From contig CANFNO010000009.1 in assembly GCA_947447845.1 (NCBI GenBank), positions 1 to 17,512 on the forward strand: DNA of 17,512 nucleotides, in the 5' to 3' direction. Of this stretch, positions 1-9,967 are shown piece by piece (the first letter of the stretch is position 1; each line of letters starts with the position of its first letter). This DNA is from Burkholderiales bacterium (GTDB lineage: Bacteria > Pseudomonadota > Gammaproteobacteria > Burkholderiales > Burkholderiaceae). The notes under the pieces were generated by a model, which worked only from the letters and a program-made list of their open reading frames with translations, was not told where the DNA came from and did not search any database. The position numbers and the translations under genes are program-made.

Positions 1-294
1 CATAGACGACCTATGGATTTCTGGAAGCGGTCAATCGCTGGCGGTTAAGAATTATGCGAGTGCGAAGCGAGCATTCTTTCGTGAACGGTCATACGGGGCA
101 TAGGAACATTGGTCCGATCATGAATAAGGAGTGACCACACGATCTGATCATTGTTCAATGGGTTGGGGTTGAAAGCCGCCTTTGTCTGCGGCGGCAAAAA
201 TCAACTTATCAATCTAGGGTTCGGCACATTAGATTCAGGACTTACAGAAGTTCAAATTGCTCGCCCTATTGTTGTCATTGCTGAAACTTGACTA
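1..294. other. Leading stretch with no recognisable gene
   Basis: I see no supported gene here. All frames are broken by stops within about 60 codons. One plus-strand frame stays open for roughly 48 codons, from the TGA near 135 to the TGA at 289-291, and reads protein-like (ending ...RPIVVIAET). It has no ATG with a ribosome-binding site and I recognise no family. The base composition is more AT-rich than the operon that follows. The stretch may be intergenic sequence or the decayed end of a gene to the left. Confidence 0.4.
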
Positions 295-314
295 GTCATA
301 GCACCGGCTATGAC
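295..314. terminator. Hairpin downstream of the efflux operon, possible terminator
   Basis: A perfect 8-bp inverted repeat (GTCATAGC and GCTATGAC) surrounds the 4-nt loop ACCG. It lies about 90 nt beyond the stop of the outer-membrane channel gene, where the leftward efflux operon transcript would end. Neither strand has a clear T-run after the stem, so it is not a textbook intrinsic terminator. It could instead stabilise the 3' end of the transcript or be chance. Confidence 0.3.
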
Positions 315-405
315 ATTGGTGTTCTCTATGCACTTGGCTAAACCAAAAAGTGACCGTCGCCTCAATACCAAAGACCTCTTGTGGAATGAAATATGGGCAT
401 ATTTG

Positions 406-1800
406 TTAGGACTCGTTCCATCGACCAGCAATGTTTTTCAGCAAGGTGTTGACAGCCGCCAATTGGCGATTGCGCAACGTCAACAGTGTAGCCTCGGCAT
501 TAAGCGCGGAACTCTGTGCGGCGCTGACGTTGATGTAGCTAACGGTGCCAGCGCGATACTGCGCGGTCACGATGTCCAGATTGCGCTGCGCCGATTGCAG
601 CGCATCGGTTTGCGAATTCACCTCGTCTTGCAGGCGATTCGCCAGCACCAGGTTGTCTTCCACTTCCTGCAGCGCGGTCAGCACCAACTGTCGGTAGCTG
701 GAGGTAACTTGCTCGGCAATCGCTCGCGCCTGGACGCTGGCCTGTTTGCGCACGCCGCCATCCAGAATGGATTGCGTCAACCCCACGCCCGCATTCCACA
801 ACAGGTTCGGTGCACTCAGCAAATTGGCAATCGAATTCTGACCATAGCCCGCGCTGGCTGAGAGGCTGAGCGTGGGGAAGAGTGCTGCGTCGGTGACGCC
901 AATCTGCGCATAAGCGGCCTTGACGCGTTCGCTCGCGGCCGCGATGTCGGGCCGACGCGCCAGCAAGGTTGATGGCAGCGATGCCGGGACGGCCACGGCA
1001 GCCGGTAACGTTGCAGTAGGCGGCAAGCTGAAACTGGAGGGCGGAACGCCCAACAGCACCGCCAGCGCGTGTTCCAGTTGCGCGCGCTGCGCGATAGCAT
1101 CGGCCAGTTGAGTTTGCGTGCTGTTGAGTTGGGTTTTGGCTTGCAGCACGTCTGTCAGGCCCGCAACGCCCGCGTTGTAGCGCACCTGGGTCAGCTCCAA
1201 TGACCGTTGGTAGGCCAGCACATTGCGTTGCAGCAATTCTTGCTGTACCTCGGCTGCACGCAACGAAAAATAGCCCTGTGCCAACGAGGCCTGGACCGAC
1301 AAGCGGGCAGAGGCCAGGTCGGCTTCTGAAGCGTTGAAGGTCGCTTGCGCGCCCTGCGTTGCCATCGAAAGGCGGCCCCAAAGGTCCAACTCCCAAGTCG
1401 CATTGGCGCTCAGCGCCACGTTGTTGCTGGGGTTCTCTGCAGCGTTTGACGTTGCGGTGTAGGCACGCGTGCCGTTCAGTCCGGCGTTGAGCGTGGGGTA
1501 GACGGCGCTATGGCTGGCGTCCAGCGTGGCACGGGCGGCGGTGAGTTGGGCCATTGAGACCTTCAGCGTTTCGTTGCCAATGACGACGCGGCGCTCCAGC
1601 TCGTCGAGCACCTGGTCCTGGAACAGGGTCCACCATGCATCGGGTACTGGTTGCGCTCCAGTTTCTGAAGCGGGTAACGCCTCCTTGAACTGCGCCGGTG
1701 CAGGGTCCGGTGTCGGCGGGTCGACGCGCGTAATGGCGCAGGCGCTGAGTACCAAGGTCACGGCTAATGCCAATAGGGTTTTAGGAGTGGGGTTCAGCAT
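406..1800 (-). CDS. Outer-membrane efflux lipoprotein, NodT/OprM family (TolC-like channel)
   Basis: This is the outer-membrane exit channel of the tripartite efflux pump encoded just upstream. The product is 464 aa, normal for the NodT/OprM family. The N-terminus MLNPTPKT leads into a hydrophobic segment ending in the lipobox LSAC, so the protein should be lipidated at Cys21 after signal peptidase II cleavage. The body has the two-fold repeat of long helices typical of outer-membrane efflux proteins, with family-like stretches such as LLARRPDI near the middle and a C-terminal half rich in coiled-coil heptads (QYRAGTVSYINVSAAQSS). I chose ATG at 1800 because the longer frame begins with TTG and would extend into the upstream gene. 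With ATG at 1800 the gap from the mdtC-like stop is 7 nt. No strong Shine-Dalgarno is visible, which suggests coupling to upstream translation. It is the last gene of the operon. Confidence 0.93.
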   Translation of the reverse strand: MLNPTPKTLLALAVTLVLSACAITRVDPPTPDPAPAQFKEALPASETGAQPVPDAWWTLFQDQVLDELERRVVIGNETLKVSMAQLTAARATLDASHSAVYPTLNAGLNGTRAYTATSNAAENPSNNVALSANATWELDLWGRLSMATQGAQATFNASEADLASARLSVQASLAQGYFSLRAAEVQQELLQRNVLAYQRSLELTQVRYNAGVAGLTDVLQAKTQLNSTQTQLADAIAQRAQLEHALAVLLGVPPSSFSLPPTATLPAAVAVPASLPSTLLARRPDIAAASERVKAAYAQIGVTDAALFPTLSLSASAGYGQNSIANLLSAPNLLWNAGVGLTQSILDGGVRKQASVQARAIAEQVTSSYRQLVLTALQEVEDNLVLANRLQDEVNSQTDALQSAQRNLDIVTAQYRAGTVSYINVSAAQSSALNAEATLLTLRNRQLAAVNTLLKNIAGRWNES

Positions 1801-1807
1801 AGGGGTC

Positions 1808-4800
1808 TCATGCGGGTTCGCCGATTGCGGCAACAGAAGCAGCCACTGGGCGGGGGCGTTTGCTCTTCAGTCGGTCCATCAGCACATAGACGACGGGCGT
1901 GGTGTAGAGCGTCAGCAGTTGGCTCAGAATCAGGCCGCCGACGATGGCAATGCCCAGCGGCTGGCGCATCTCGGCACCATCGCCAGTGCCCAGTGCCAGC
2001 GGCACGGCGCCAAAAATGGCGGCCATGGTGGTCATCAGGATGGGGCGCAGACGCAGGCTGGCCGCACGGTAAATGGCAGAGGCTGCGCTGGCCTGCCCAG
2101 CGCGCTGCCGGGCGATGGCAAAGTCAATCATCATGATGGCGTTCTTCTTGACGATGCCGATCAGCAGAATCACGCCGATAAAGGCGATGATGGAAAACTC
2201 GGTGTTAAACAACATCAAGGCCAGCAGCGCACCGACCCCGGCCGAGGGCAATGTCGAGATGATAGTCAGCGGATGAATCAGGCTCTCATACAACATGCCC
2301 AGCACCAAGTAGATGGTGACCAGGGCCGCCGCAATCAGCATGGGCTGTGAGCCCAACGATTGCTGAAACGCATTGGCCGTGCCCTGAAAACTGCCGCGCA
2401 CCGAAACCGGAACACCCGTCTGCAGCAGCGCGTTGTCAATCGCCGCTGTCGCATCCGACAGCGACACGCCCACCGGGAGATTGAAGCTGATGGTGGAGGC
2501 CGGTGTGCCGCTTTGGTGGTTGATGCTGAGCGGTGTGTTGGTGGTCTCGATCTTTGCAAAACTCGACAGTGGTACCTGCGCACCGCTCTTGCTGGTGACA
2601 AACAGTCGCGCCAGCATCTCGGGGCCCTGCAGAAATTCGGGGGCGAATTCCATCACCACGCGGTACTGGTTAAGCGGGTTGTAGATCACCCCCACCTGGC
2701 GCTGGCCAAAGGCGTCGTTCAGCGTGGTGTCCAGATTGCCCACCGTGACACCCAGGCGTGCTGCCGCATCGCGGTCGATCGTGATGGACGTTTGCATGCC
2801 TTTGTCTTGCTGATCGCTGTTGACATCGGCCAACTCCGGCAGTTTGGAAAGCGCCGCGCGCAGGCGGGGCTCCCAGGTGCGCAGGTCCTCCACCGCGTCG
2901 GCCTGCAAGGTGTACTGGTATTGCGCGTTGGACTGGCGCCCACCGATGCGAATGTCCTGCACCGGCACCAGGAATAGATTGGCGCCGGGCTCATGCGCCA
3001 GCTTGCCGCGTAATCGGGCTATCACGCCATCCACAGAAATCTGACGTTCGGCCAGGGGTTTGAGCGTGACATAAAAACTGGCGGAGTTGCGCTGACCACC
3101 GCCTGGGCCACCGCCACCACCACTTCCCGTGGAGCCGCTGACATTGACCACCGCCGGGTCGGCCATGACGATGGCGACGAATTTGTCGACCCGCGCCTGC
3201 ATCATCTGGAAAGAGCTGCCCTGGTCGGCCTGCACACCACCGACGATGACGCCCGTGTCCTGTTGCGGGAAAAAGGTTTTGGGAATCGCCGCGTACAAAT
3301 ACACGTTGAGTGCCACCACCGCAACCAGCGAAAGCATGGCCACCGGTTGGTGGCGCAGCGTCCAGACCAGGCTGCGCCGGTAGCCTCGCGCCACGCCGCT
3401 GCCCACTTTTTCAATATAACGGCCCGCGGTCTGTAGCCAGCGCGTCGCCACCCGCAGCCACAGCCCGCGCTGGCGCGGCGGGATGGGCTCTGCGCGCTGG
3501 GGCCGCAACAACACCGAGGCCATCATGGGTGTGGTCGTCAGCGATACCAGCATGGACACCAGAATGGCCGACGACAGCACCACCGCAAACTCACGGAACA
3601 GCCGGCCCACGACGCCTCCCATCATCAGGATCGGGATGAACACGGCGATGAGAGAAATGCTGATCGAGACCACGGTAAATCCGATCTCGCGCGCGCCCTT
3701 GAGCGCTGCTTCGCGCGCGCTATAGCCCTGCTCGGTGTAGCGGGTGATGTTCTCCAGGACCACGATGGCATCGTCCACCACAAAGCCGGTGGCCACGGTG
3801 AGCGCCATGGCCGAGAGGTTGTCCAGGCTGTAGCCGCACAAATACATCACGCCCAGCGTGCCGGCCAGTGACACCGGCACCGCAACGGCGGGCAGCAAGG
3901 TGGCGCGCCAACTGCGCAGAAACAGCAGCACCACCAGTATCACCAGACCCACAGCAATCGCCAGCGAGCGCTCAACCTCACGCAGCGAGGCGCGTATGGT
4001 GGGCGTGCGGTCGCTGAGCACCTTGATGTCAATCGCGGCGGGTATTGACGCTTGCAGGCGCGGCAGAATTTCGCGCACGCGCTTCACAGTCTCGATGATG
4101 TTGGCGCCGGGCTCTTTCAGCACAAAAAGCGCAATCGCAGGCTTGCCATTGGCCACGCCGTAATTGCGCGTGTCCTGCACCGAATCGCTCACCTCGGCCA
4201 CATCGCGCAGCCGCACCGCCGCGCCATTGCGGTAGCTGAGGATGACCGGCGCGTATTCGGCCGCAGTGCGGGCCTGGTCGTTGGCGCCGACCTGCCAGGC
4301 CTGGTTGCCGTCTTCCAGCGCACCCTTGGGCCGGTTCGCATTGGTGGCGGTGAGTGCCAGGCGAATGTTGTCCAGCGCAATGCCTTGCGCCGCCAGTTTG
4401 TCGGGGTTGAGTTCTACCCGCACGGCGGGCAGTGCGCCACCGCCCACGCTCACCTGGCCCACGCCCTCCACCTGTGCGATGCGTTGTGCCAGCACGGTGG
4501 AGGCAGCGTCATACATCTGGCCACGCGTCAGCGTGTCAGACGTCATCGACAGAATCATGATGGGCGCATCAGCCGGGTTCACCTTGCGGTAGCTCGGATT
4601 GCTGGGCATGCCAGTGGGTAGCAAAGTGCGCGAGGCATTGATGGCGGCTTGCACATCGCGCGCAGCACCATTGATATCGCGGTTCAAGGCGAACTGCAGC
4701 GTGATGCTGGTGGAGCCCAGCGACGAGCGAGAGGTGATTTCATTCACCCCGGCAATGCTGCCCAATACCCGCTCGAGCGGCGTGGCCACGGTGGCAGCCA

Positions 4801-4975
4801 TGGTGTCCGGGCTGGCACCCGGCAGGGATGCGCTCACTGCGATGGTGGGGATATCCACCTGCGGCAGCGGCGCAATGGGCAGCAGCCAGAAGCACAGGGC
4901 ACCAGCCAGACCCACGCCCAGTGTGATCAGCGTGGTGGCCACCGGCCTGGCAATGAAAGGGGCCGAGATGTTCAT
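1808..4975 (-). CDS. mdtC: RND multidrug efflux permease, MdtC type
   Basis: This is an inner-membrane, proton-driven RND pump subunit of 1055 aa (E. coli MdtC is about 1025). It starts [17 protein letters not shown], the family's cytoplasmic start and TM1. The TM4 proton-relay motif [13 protein letters not shown] places the Asp pair at residues 401-402, and the TM10 lysine lies in [14 protein letters not shown]. MdtC-like stretches include [20 protein letters not shown] and [13 protein letters not shown]. In E. coli MdtB and MdtC form a B2C heterotrimer in which MdtC contributes mainly to substrate binding; the same arrangement is inferred here. Its ATG overlaps the mdtB stop as ATGA, indicating translational coupling. 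An oddity is a glycine-rich insert (about residues 617-627) in the periplasmic porter region, about nine residues longer than I recall for E. coli MdtC. Confidence 0.95.
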   Translation of the reverse strand: MNISAPFIARPVATTLITLGVGLAGALCFWLLPIAPLPQVDIPTIAVSASLPGASPDTMAATVATPLERVLGSIAGVNEITSRSSLGSTSITLQFALNRDINGAARDVQAAINASRTLLPTGMPSNPSYRKVNPADAPIMILSMTSDTLTRGQMYDAASTVLAQRIAQVEGVGQVSVGGGALPAVRVELNPDKLAAQGIALDNIRLALTATNANRPKGALEDGNQAWQVGANDQARTAAEYAPVILSYRNGAAVRLRDVAEVSDSVQDTRNYGVANGKPAIALFVLKEPGANIIETVKRVREILPRLQASIPAAIDIKVLSDRTPTIRASLREVERSLAIAVGLVILVVLLFLRSWRATLLPAVAVPVSLAGTLGVMYLCGYSLDNLSAMALTVATGFVVDDAIVVLENITRYTEQGYSAREAALKGAREIGFTVVSISISLIAVFIPILMMGGVVGRLFREFAVVLSSAILVSMLVSLTTTPMMASVLLRPQRAEPIPPRQRGLWLRVATRWLQTAGRYIEKVGSGVARGYRRSLVWTLRHQPVAMLSLVAVVALNVYLYAAIPKTFFPQQDTGVIVGGVQADQGSSFQMMQARVDKFVAIVMADPAVVNVSGSTGSGGGGGPGGGQRNSASFYVTLKPLAERQISVDGVIARLRGKLAHEPGANLFLVPVQDIRIGGRQSNAQYQYTLQADAVEDLRTWEPRLRAALSKLPELADVNSDQQDKGMQTSITIDRDAAARLGVTVGNLDTTLNDAFGQRQVGVIYNPLNQYRVVMEFAPEFLQGPEMLARLFVTSKSGAQVPLSSFAKIETTNTPLSINHQSGTPASTISFNLPVGVSLSDATAAIDNALLQTGVPVSVRGSFQGTANAFQQSLGSQPMLIAAALVTIYLVLGMLYESLIHPLTIISTLPSAGVGALLALMLFNTEFSIIAFIGVILLIGIVKKNAIMMIDFAIARQRAGQASAASAIYRAASLRLRPILMTTMAAIFGAVPLALGTGDGAEMRQPLGIAIVGGLILSQLLTLYTTPVVYVLMDRLKSKRPRPVAASVAAIGEPA

Positions 4976-7900
4976 GGCTGCACATCAGCACGCCGTGCGC
5001 CACGCTGCTTCCAGCGTTGCGCCAGCTTGGCAAACTCCAGATATATCACCGGCGTGGTGAATAGGGTCAGTATCTGGCTGACGATCAGACCGCCGACCAT
5101 GGTCACGCCCAGAGGATGGCGCAGTTCGTGTCCGGCACCCGTGCCCAACATCAGTGGCAAGGCACCCAATAGCGCGGCCATGGTCGTCATAAGAATCGGG
5201 CGAAAGCGCAGCAGGCAGGCCTGGTGGATGGCTGCGCGGGGCGACAGACCCTGTTCGCGCTCGGCATCCAGAGCGAAGTCAATCATCATGATGGCGTTCT
5301 TCTTGACGATGCCAATCAGCAGCACGATGCCGATGATGCCGACCACGCCCAAATCCTGCCTGGCAAGCAACAGCGCCAGCAGCGCGCCAAGGCCGGCCGA
5401 TGGCAGGGTGGACAAAATCGTGACCGGATGGATGTAGCTTTCGTACAGCACACCGAGCACGATGTACATGGTCACCACCGCCGCCAGGATCAGCAGTAGC
5501 GTGCTGGAGAGCGAGTTGCGAAAGGCTTCGGCCGCGCCTTGGAAACTGGTCTCTACGCTTGGCGGAAAGTCCAGCTTGGCCTCTTCGGCCTTGATGGCAT
5601 CCACCGCTGCACCGAGCGAAACGCCGGGTGCCAGATTGAAGGACACTGTGGTGGAGGGGAACTGCGCTACATGGTTGATGGACAAGGCAACGGGACGCTC
5701 GACAAACTGCGCGACCGACGACAGCGGCACCTGCACGGTGGATGTCACGCCATTGATATTGCTGCTGCCCGGCACATACAGTCCGTCTAGCGCGCCCATG
5801 CCTTTGCGGTACGGCGGGGCGGCTTCCAGCACCACGCGGTACTGGCTGGCTTGGGTGTAGATTGTGGAGATCAATCGCTGGCCGTAGGCGTTGTAGAGCG
5901 CGTTGTCGATGGACGCCACCGTCACGCCCAGTTTGCCCGCAGCCTCGCGGTTGATCTGCACATAGGCTTGCAAGCCCTGGTTCTGCAAATCGGTCGCCAC
6001 GTCTTCAAGTTGCGACAGGGTTTGCAGACGCTCCAGCAGCCGATTGGTGGCGCTGGCCAGATCCTTGTCATCCGGCGAGCTGAGCAAGAACTGGTATTGC
6101 GTCTTGGAGATGCGGTCTTCAATACTTAGGTCCTGCACCGGTTGCATATAGGCGGCAATGCCCGGCACATGCGAGGTGGTTTCCGAGAGGCGATGGATGA
6201 TCTCGCTGGCGTTGTGGCTGCGCTGGGCAAACGGCTTGAGCGTGATCTGCATGCGCCCGGTGTTGAGCGTCGGGTTGGCTCCGTCCACGCCGATGAAGGA
6301 GGCCAGATGGTCCACCTCCGGGTCCTTCAATATCGCGTCGGCCAGTGCCTGCTGACGCTCGCCCATGGCGGCGAACGAGGTGGTCTGCGGGCCTTCGGTA
6401 ATCACCTGAATCAGGCCGGTGTCCTGCACCGGAAAGAATCCCTTGGGCACGCCGATATAGAGAAGGGTGGTAGCCACCAACGTTAGAGCGAACACGCCCA
6501 GCGTCCAGAACGGCCGGTGCAGCACCCAGTCCAGCGTGCGGCCATAGTTGGCCACCAGTGCATCAAAGGCGCGGCCGCTCCAGGCGCCCAGGCGGCTGTG
6601 CTTGCGCTCGACCTCGGGCTGCAACAGGCGAGCGCTCATCATCGGGGTGAGCGTCAGCGAGACCACCGCCGAGATCAGGATGGAGACCGCCAGGGTGATG
6701 GCAAATTCATGGAATAGTCTGCCCACCACATCGCCCATGAACAACAGCGGAATCAGCACCGCGATCAGCGATACGGTGAGCGAGATGATGGTGAAGCCGA
6801 TCTGCTGCGAGCCCTTGAGCGCCGCCACCATGGGCGAATCGCCTTCTTCCACAAAACGGGCAATGTTTTCGATCATCACGATCGCGTCATCCACCACAAA
6901 ACCCGTGGAGATGGTCAGCGCCATTAAGGTCAGGTTGTTGATGGAGAAGCCCGCCAAATAGATCACGCCAAAGGTGCCGACCAACGACAGCGGCACGGCC
7001 ACGGCCGGAATGAGGGTGGCACGGGCGTTACGCAAGAAAAGAAAAATTACCAGCACTACTAGACCCACTGCCAGCAGCAGTTCGAACTCGGTGTCATCCA
7101 CCGAGGCACGGATGGTGGTGGTGCGGTCGGCGATCACCTGCACATCCACGGAAGCGGGCAGCGTGGCTTGCAGGCGCGGCAGCAAGGACTTGACGCGGTC
7201 CACGGTCTGAATCACGTTGGCGCCGGGCTGGCGCTGCACATTCAGGATCACGGCGGTGGTCCGGTCCGACCAGGCGGCCAGGCGCAGGTTCTCGGCATCG
7301 TCCACGATCTGCGCCACGTCTTTCAGGCGCAGCGGGTTGCCGTTCTTCCAGGCAATGATCAGGTCCTGGTATTCGGCGGCGGATTTCAGCTGGTCATTGG
7401 CGTCAATGGTGGAGGCTCGCTGCATGCCGTCAAAGCTGCCCTTGGCCTGGTTCACATTGGCGGCAGCTATGGCAGAACGGATGTCGTCCAGCGAAAGTCC
7501 CACGCTGGCCAGCGTTTGCGGATTGGCCTGTATGCGCACGGCAGGGCGTCGGCCACCGGCAATGCTCACCAGACCGACGCCATCCACCTGCGACAGCTTG
7601 GGTGCCAGGCGGTTCTCGGTCAGGTCATGCAGTTTGATGATCGGCAGCGAGGGCGAGGTGATGGCAATGGTCAGCACCGGTGCATCGGCTGGGTTGACCT
7701 TGCTGTAGATCGGCGGCATGGGCAGGTCGGAAGGCAGCAGATTGCCACCCGCATTGATGGCGGCCTGCACCTCCTGCTCGGCCACATCCAGCGACAGGCC
7801 GAGCGAAAAACGCAGGGTGATGATGGACGCACCACCGGAACTGGTGGAGGTCATTTGGCCAAGGCCTGGCATCTGGCCGAACTGGCGCTCCAGCGGCGCT

Positions 7901-8091
7901 GTCACCGTCGTCGAAATGACGTCCGGGCTGGCACCGGGGTAGAGCGTGGTGACTTCGATGGTGGGGTAATCCACCTCGGGCAGAGCCGACAGCGGTAGCA
8001 GCCGGTACGCGAGTGCACCAGCCAGCAGAATCGCCAGCATCAGCAGCGAGGTGGCGACCGGCCGCTCAATAAAAATTCGTGAAGGATTCAT
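4972..8091 (-). CDS. mdtB: RND multidrug efflux permease, MdtB type
   Basis: This is the second inner-membrane RND subunit, 1039 aa from the chosen start, almost exactly the length of E. coli MdtB (1040). It opens [19 protein letters not shown] and continues through [11 protein letters not shown] and LYPGASPDV, strongly MdtB-like. The TM4 motif [13 protein letters not shown] gives the Asp pair at about 401-402. The TM10 motif [14 protein letters not shown] gives the lysines at about 930-931. Proton-relay residues are therefore intact in both subunits. The frame extends 15 codons upstream, but ATG at 8091 matches the family start and sits 7 nt after the mdtA stop, whereas the longer start would overlap mdtA. 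Together with the MdtC-like subunit it should form a heteromeric pump docked to the adaptor and the lipoprotein channel. The substrate cannot be read from sequence; E. coli MdtABC exports bile salts, novobiocin and similar compounds. Confidence 0.95.
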   Translation of the reverse strand: MNPSRIFIERPVATSLLMLAILLAGALAYRLLPLSALPEVDYPTIEVTTLYPGASPDVISTTVTAPLERQFGQMPGLGQMTSTSSGGASIITLRFSLGLSLDVAEQEVQAAINAGGNLLPSDLPMPPIYSKVNPADAPVLTIAITSPSLPIIKLHDLTENRLAPKLSQVDGVGLVSIAGGRRPAVRIQANPQTLASVGLSLDDIRSAIAAANVNQAKGSFDGMQRASTIDANDQLKSAAEYQDLIIAWKNGNPLRLKDVAQIVDDAENLRLAAWSDRTTAVILNVQRQPGANVIQTVDRVKSLLPRLQATLPASVDVQVIADRTTTIRASVDDTEFELLLAVGLVVLVIFLFLRNARATLIPAVAVPLSLVGTFGVIYLAGFSINNLTLMALTISTGFVVDDAIVMIENIARFVEEGDSPMVAALKGSQQIGFTIISLTVSLIAVLIPLLFMGDVVGRLFHEFAITLAVSILISAVVSLTLTPMMSARLLQPEVERKHSRLGAWSGRAFDALVANYGRTLDWVLHRPFWTLGVFALTLVATTLLYIGVPKGFFPVQDTGLIQVITEGPQTTSFAAMGERQQALADAILKDPEVDHLASFIGVDGANPTLNTGRMQITLKPFAQRSHNASEIIHRLSETTSHVPGIAAYMQPVQDLSIEDRISKTQYQFLLSSPDDKDLASATNRLLERLQTLSQLEDVATDLQNQGLQAYVQINREAAGKLGVTVASIDNALYNAYGQRLISTIYTQASQYRVVLEAAPPYRKGMGALDGLYVPGSSNINGVTSTVQVPLSSVAQFVERPVALSINHVAQFPSTTVSFNLAPGVSLGAAVDAIKAEEAKLDFPPSVETSFQGAAEAFRNSLSSTLLLILAAVVTMYIVLGVLYESYIHPVTILSTLPSAGLGALLALLLARQDLGVVGIIGIVLLIGIVKKNAIMMIDFALDAEREQGLSPRAAIHQACLLRFRPILMTTMAALLGALPLMLGTGAGHELRHPLGVTMVGGLIVSQILTLFTTPVIYLEFAKLAQRWKQRGARRADVQP

Positions 8092-8098
8092 GGCGCCG

Positions 8099-9766
8099 TT
8101 AGTTCGCCGCGCCGCCGGACTTCTCACGCTGGGCACGCATCTTCTCGCGCCAGGCCTGGCGTTCCTCCGGACTCATGGCTTTGATCTTTTCGCGCTCTTC
8201 GGGAGACAGGCTCTGGAAGAAGGCACGGCGGCGCTCGCCATCTGCGTCGGAGCCGTTGGCGGGCGCGTCCTGCGCAGTACCGTCGGTCGGCTTATGTCCT
8301 GCGCTGGATGCGGCTGCTTTTCCATCTGCTTCGCCATGGCCGGCGCTTGCAGCGGGCTTGCCGCCCGCAGTGGCCGTGCTTGCCGCGCCGGTTGGCGCGC
8401 TGGCGGCACTGCTCTTGCCATCTGCGCCAGGTTTGCCTTCGCCATTTGCGCCGCTCCATTTGCCGCCGCCATTTCCACCACCAGCACCGCCCTTGAAGTT
8501 GGGCGTGATCACTTCCACCTTCGCGCCATTGCGCAGGCGGTCCACGCCATCGACCACGATTTTTTCACCGGCTTGCACGGCACCTTCGACGGCCATCCAT
8601 TCGCCGTCCACCACACCGGGCTTGATGATGCGGGTGCTCACCGTGTTGTCAGGCTCCACCACATAGACATAAAAGCCCTGGGCGCCGCGCAGCACGGCAG
8701 ATTGCGGAACTGTCAGCGCGTCCTTCAATACGTCCAACAGCAGGCGCACACCGACCGACTGATTTGGGAACAGCGCGTCATCGGCATTGGGGAAGACCGC
8801 TTTGACCTTGATGGTGTCGGTGCTGGCATCGATGGCGTTATCTATTGTGCTGACACGACCGGTGGCCAGCTGCTTGGCGCCACCCTTGTCCCAGGCTTGC
8901 ACCGTCAACGCCTGTTTGGCAGCAAGGCGCGCTTGCAGCAAGGGTACCTGCGACGCGGGTACGGAAAACACCAGGGCGATTGGCCGGGTCTGGGCGATGG
9001 ACGCCAGACCATTGGCGTCGGACGGTTGGACCACATTGCCCAGATCCGCCTGCTTCAGACCGACACGCCCGCTGATGGGTGCCACGACTTTGGTGTATGA
9101 CAATTGCAGCTGTGCGCTGGCCAGTGCCCCTTGGTCGACCTTGACCGTGCCTTCAAGCTGGCGTACCAGAGCCTGCTGCGTATCGAACTGCTGTTTGGGA
9201 GCGGCGTCTTTGGCGATCAGGTCTTTGTAGCGTGCCAGGTCGACCTTTGCGTTTTCCAGTTGCGCCGTGTCGCGTGCCAACGCGCCTTCGGCTTGCGCGG
9301 CAGTTGCGGCAAAGGCGCGCGGGTCAATCTGCGCCAGAATCTGCCCGGCCTTGACTTGTTGACCTTCTTGGAACTGGATGCTTTGCAGCACACCGCTGAC
9401 CTGTGCCCGCACCACGGCCGTGTTGGAGGCCGTCAGGCTACCGATGGCGTTGACCATCACACGAATGTCCTGTTGGCGCGCAGTTCGCACGGATACTGGT
9501 TGGGCACCGTTACCGCCGCCAAAGCGACGTGAGCCACCACCACCTCCTGTGCCTGCCACACCGCTCCCTGCAGGCCCCCCCGGGGCGGCACTGCCCGGCG
9601 TATTGCCGCCTGCACCAGCATCACCGGCGCGTGGATGCATCTGCCACCAGACTACACCAGCCACGGCAACAGCCACCAAACCGACCAAAAGCCAGACCTT
9701 GAATTTGCCGGATTGCAGAAATGGTTTGCTGTGGTAGCGGGTCTTATTGTTTGAAGTGCTGAGCAT
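8099..9766 (-). CDS. mdtA: Periplasmic adaptor (membrane fusion protein), MdtA type, with long C-terminal tail
   Basis: This adaptor links the RND pump to the outer-membrane channel. It is 555 aa against about 415 for E. coli MdtA. In order it shows a short cytoplasmic start, one TM anchor (about 23-42), a Gly-rich linker (48-89), the lipoyl/barrel half-motif [12 protein letters not shown] (119-130), an alpha-hairpin (about 155-225), the second half-motif APISGRVG (229-236), the beta-barrel, and a membrane-proximal domain ending near 423. A tail of about 130 residues follows: low-complexity Gly/Ala/Lys (424-511), then a charged helix with two SPEER repeats ([20 protein letters not shown]). 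The ATG at 9766 has a weak AAGAAG upstream. It is the first gene of the operon, so the operon promoter should lie in 9767-9967, shared with the divergent glycine-zipper gene. Confidence 0.94.
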   Translation of the reverse strand: MLSTSNNKTRYHSKPFLQSGKFKVWLLVGLVAVAVAGVVWWQMHPRAGDAGAGGNTPGSAAPGGPAGSGVAGTGGGGGSRRFGGGNGAQPVSVRTARQQDIRVMVNAIGSLTASNTAVVRAQVSGVLQSIQFQEGQQVKAGQILAQIDPRAFAATAAQAEGALARDTAQLENAKVDLARYKDLIAKDAAPKQQFDTQQALVRQLEGTVKVDQGALASAQLQLSYTKVVAPISGRVGLKQADLGNVVQPSDANGLASIAQTRPIALVFSVPASQVPLLQARLAAKQALTVQAWDKGGAKQLATGRVSTIDNAIDASTDTIKVKAVFPNADDALFPNQSVGVRLLLDVLKDALTVPQSAVLRGAQGFYVYVVEPDNTVSTRIIKPGVVDGEWMAVEGAVQAGEKIVVDGVDRLRNGAKVEVITPNFKGGAGGGNGGGKWSGANGEGKPGADGKSSAASAPTGAASTATAGGKPAASAGHGEADGKAAASSAGHKPTDGTAQDAPANGSDADGERRRAFFQSLSPEEREKIKAMSPEERQAWREKMRAQREKSGGAAN

Positions 9767-9880
9767 GGTTGCTTCTTGATGGAGTACTGGGGTCAGCCGG
9801 TCGCATGCGTCCGGGTCTCATGCCCCAATTGTTACAAGCTTGCGGCTCAACTATGTGACCGCCCGGTGAAGTCCCCAGGC

Positions 9881-9910
9881 TTTACCTTTTCTTAACCGTC
9901 CAGGCATAAA
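9881..9910 (+). promoter_or_regulatory. Candidate promoter of the glycine-zipper gene, overlapping a CpxR-like half-pair
   Basis: TTTACC (9881-9886) and CATAAA (9905-9910) are separated by 18 nt and fit a weak sigma-70 promoter (4 of 6 matches each) pointing toward the gene at 9968. The same stretch reads TTTAC-N6-TTAAC, which on the minus strand is GTTAA-N6-GTAAA. That is one mismatch from the GTAAA tandem typical of CpxR sites, and the mdtA-like start lies about 115 nt away on the other side. A 5-bp inverted repeat, AGTCC-AAG-GGACT (9912-9924), follows the -10. All of this is by eye. Confidence 0.3.
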
Positions 9911-9967
9911 GAGTCCAAGGGACTGTCAGATCATTAAGCCCTGTCCGAAAACTTTGAAGAGAAGACC

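Noticed and set aside
135..291. Short plus-strand open stretch ending ...RPIVVIAET
   Set aside because: Protein-like by eye, but only about 48 codons, with no start site and no family recognised; not enough to call a gene remnant.
310..861. 183-codon plus-strand frame at the left edge
   Set aside because: It lies mostly antisense to the outer-membrane channel gene, shows no domain, and reads like the reverse shadow of a high-GC coding sequence.
1801..1833. Longer TTG start for the outer-membrane channel
   Set aside because: It would overlap the mdtC-like gene and place 11 polar residues before the signal peptide; ATG at 1800 gives a normal lipoprotein signal.
1526..2350. 274-codon plus-strand frame
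   Set aside because: Antisense to the junction of the channel and MdtC genes; low-complexity His/Gln/Arg-rich translation typical of a shadow frame.
8051..9100. 349-codon plus-strand frame opposite the adaptor gene
   Set aside because: The opposite strand holds a clear adaptor with all family motifs; this frame has no recognisable domain and exists because of the Gly/Ala-rich tail's GC bias.
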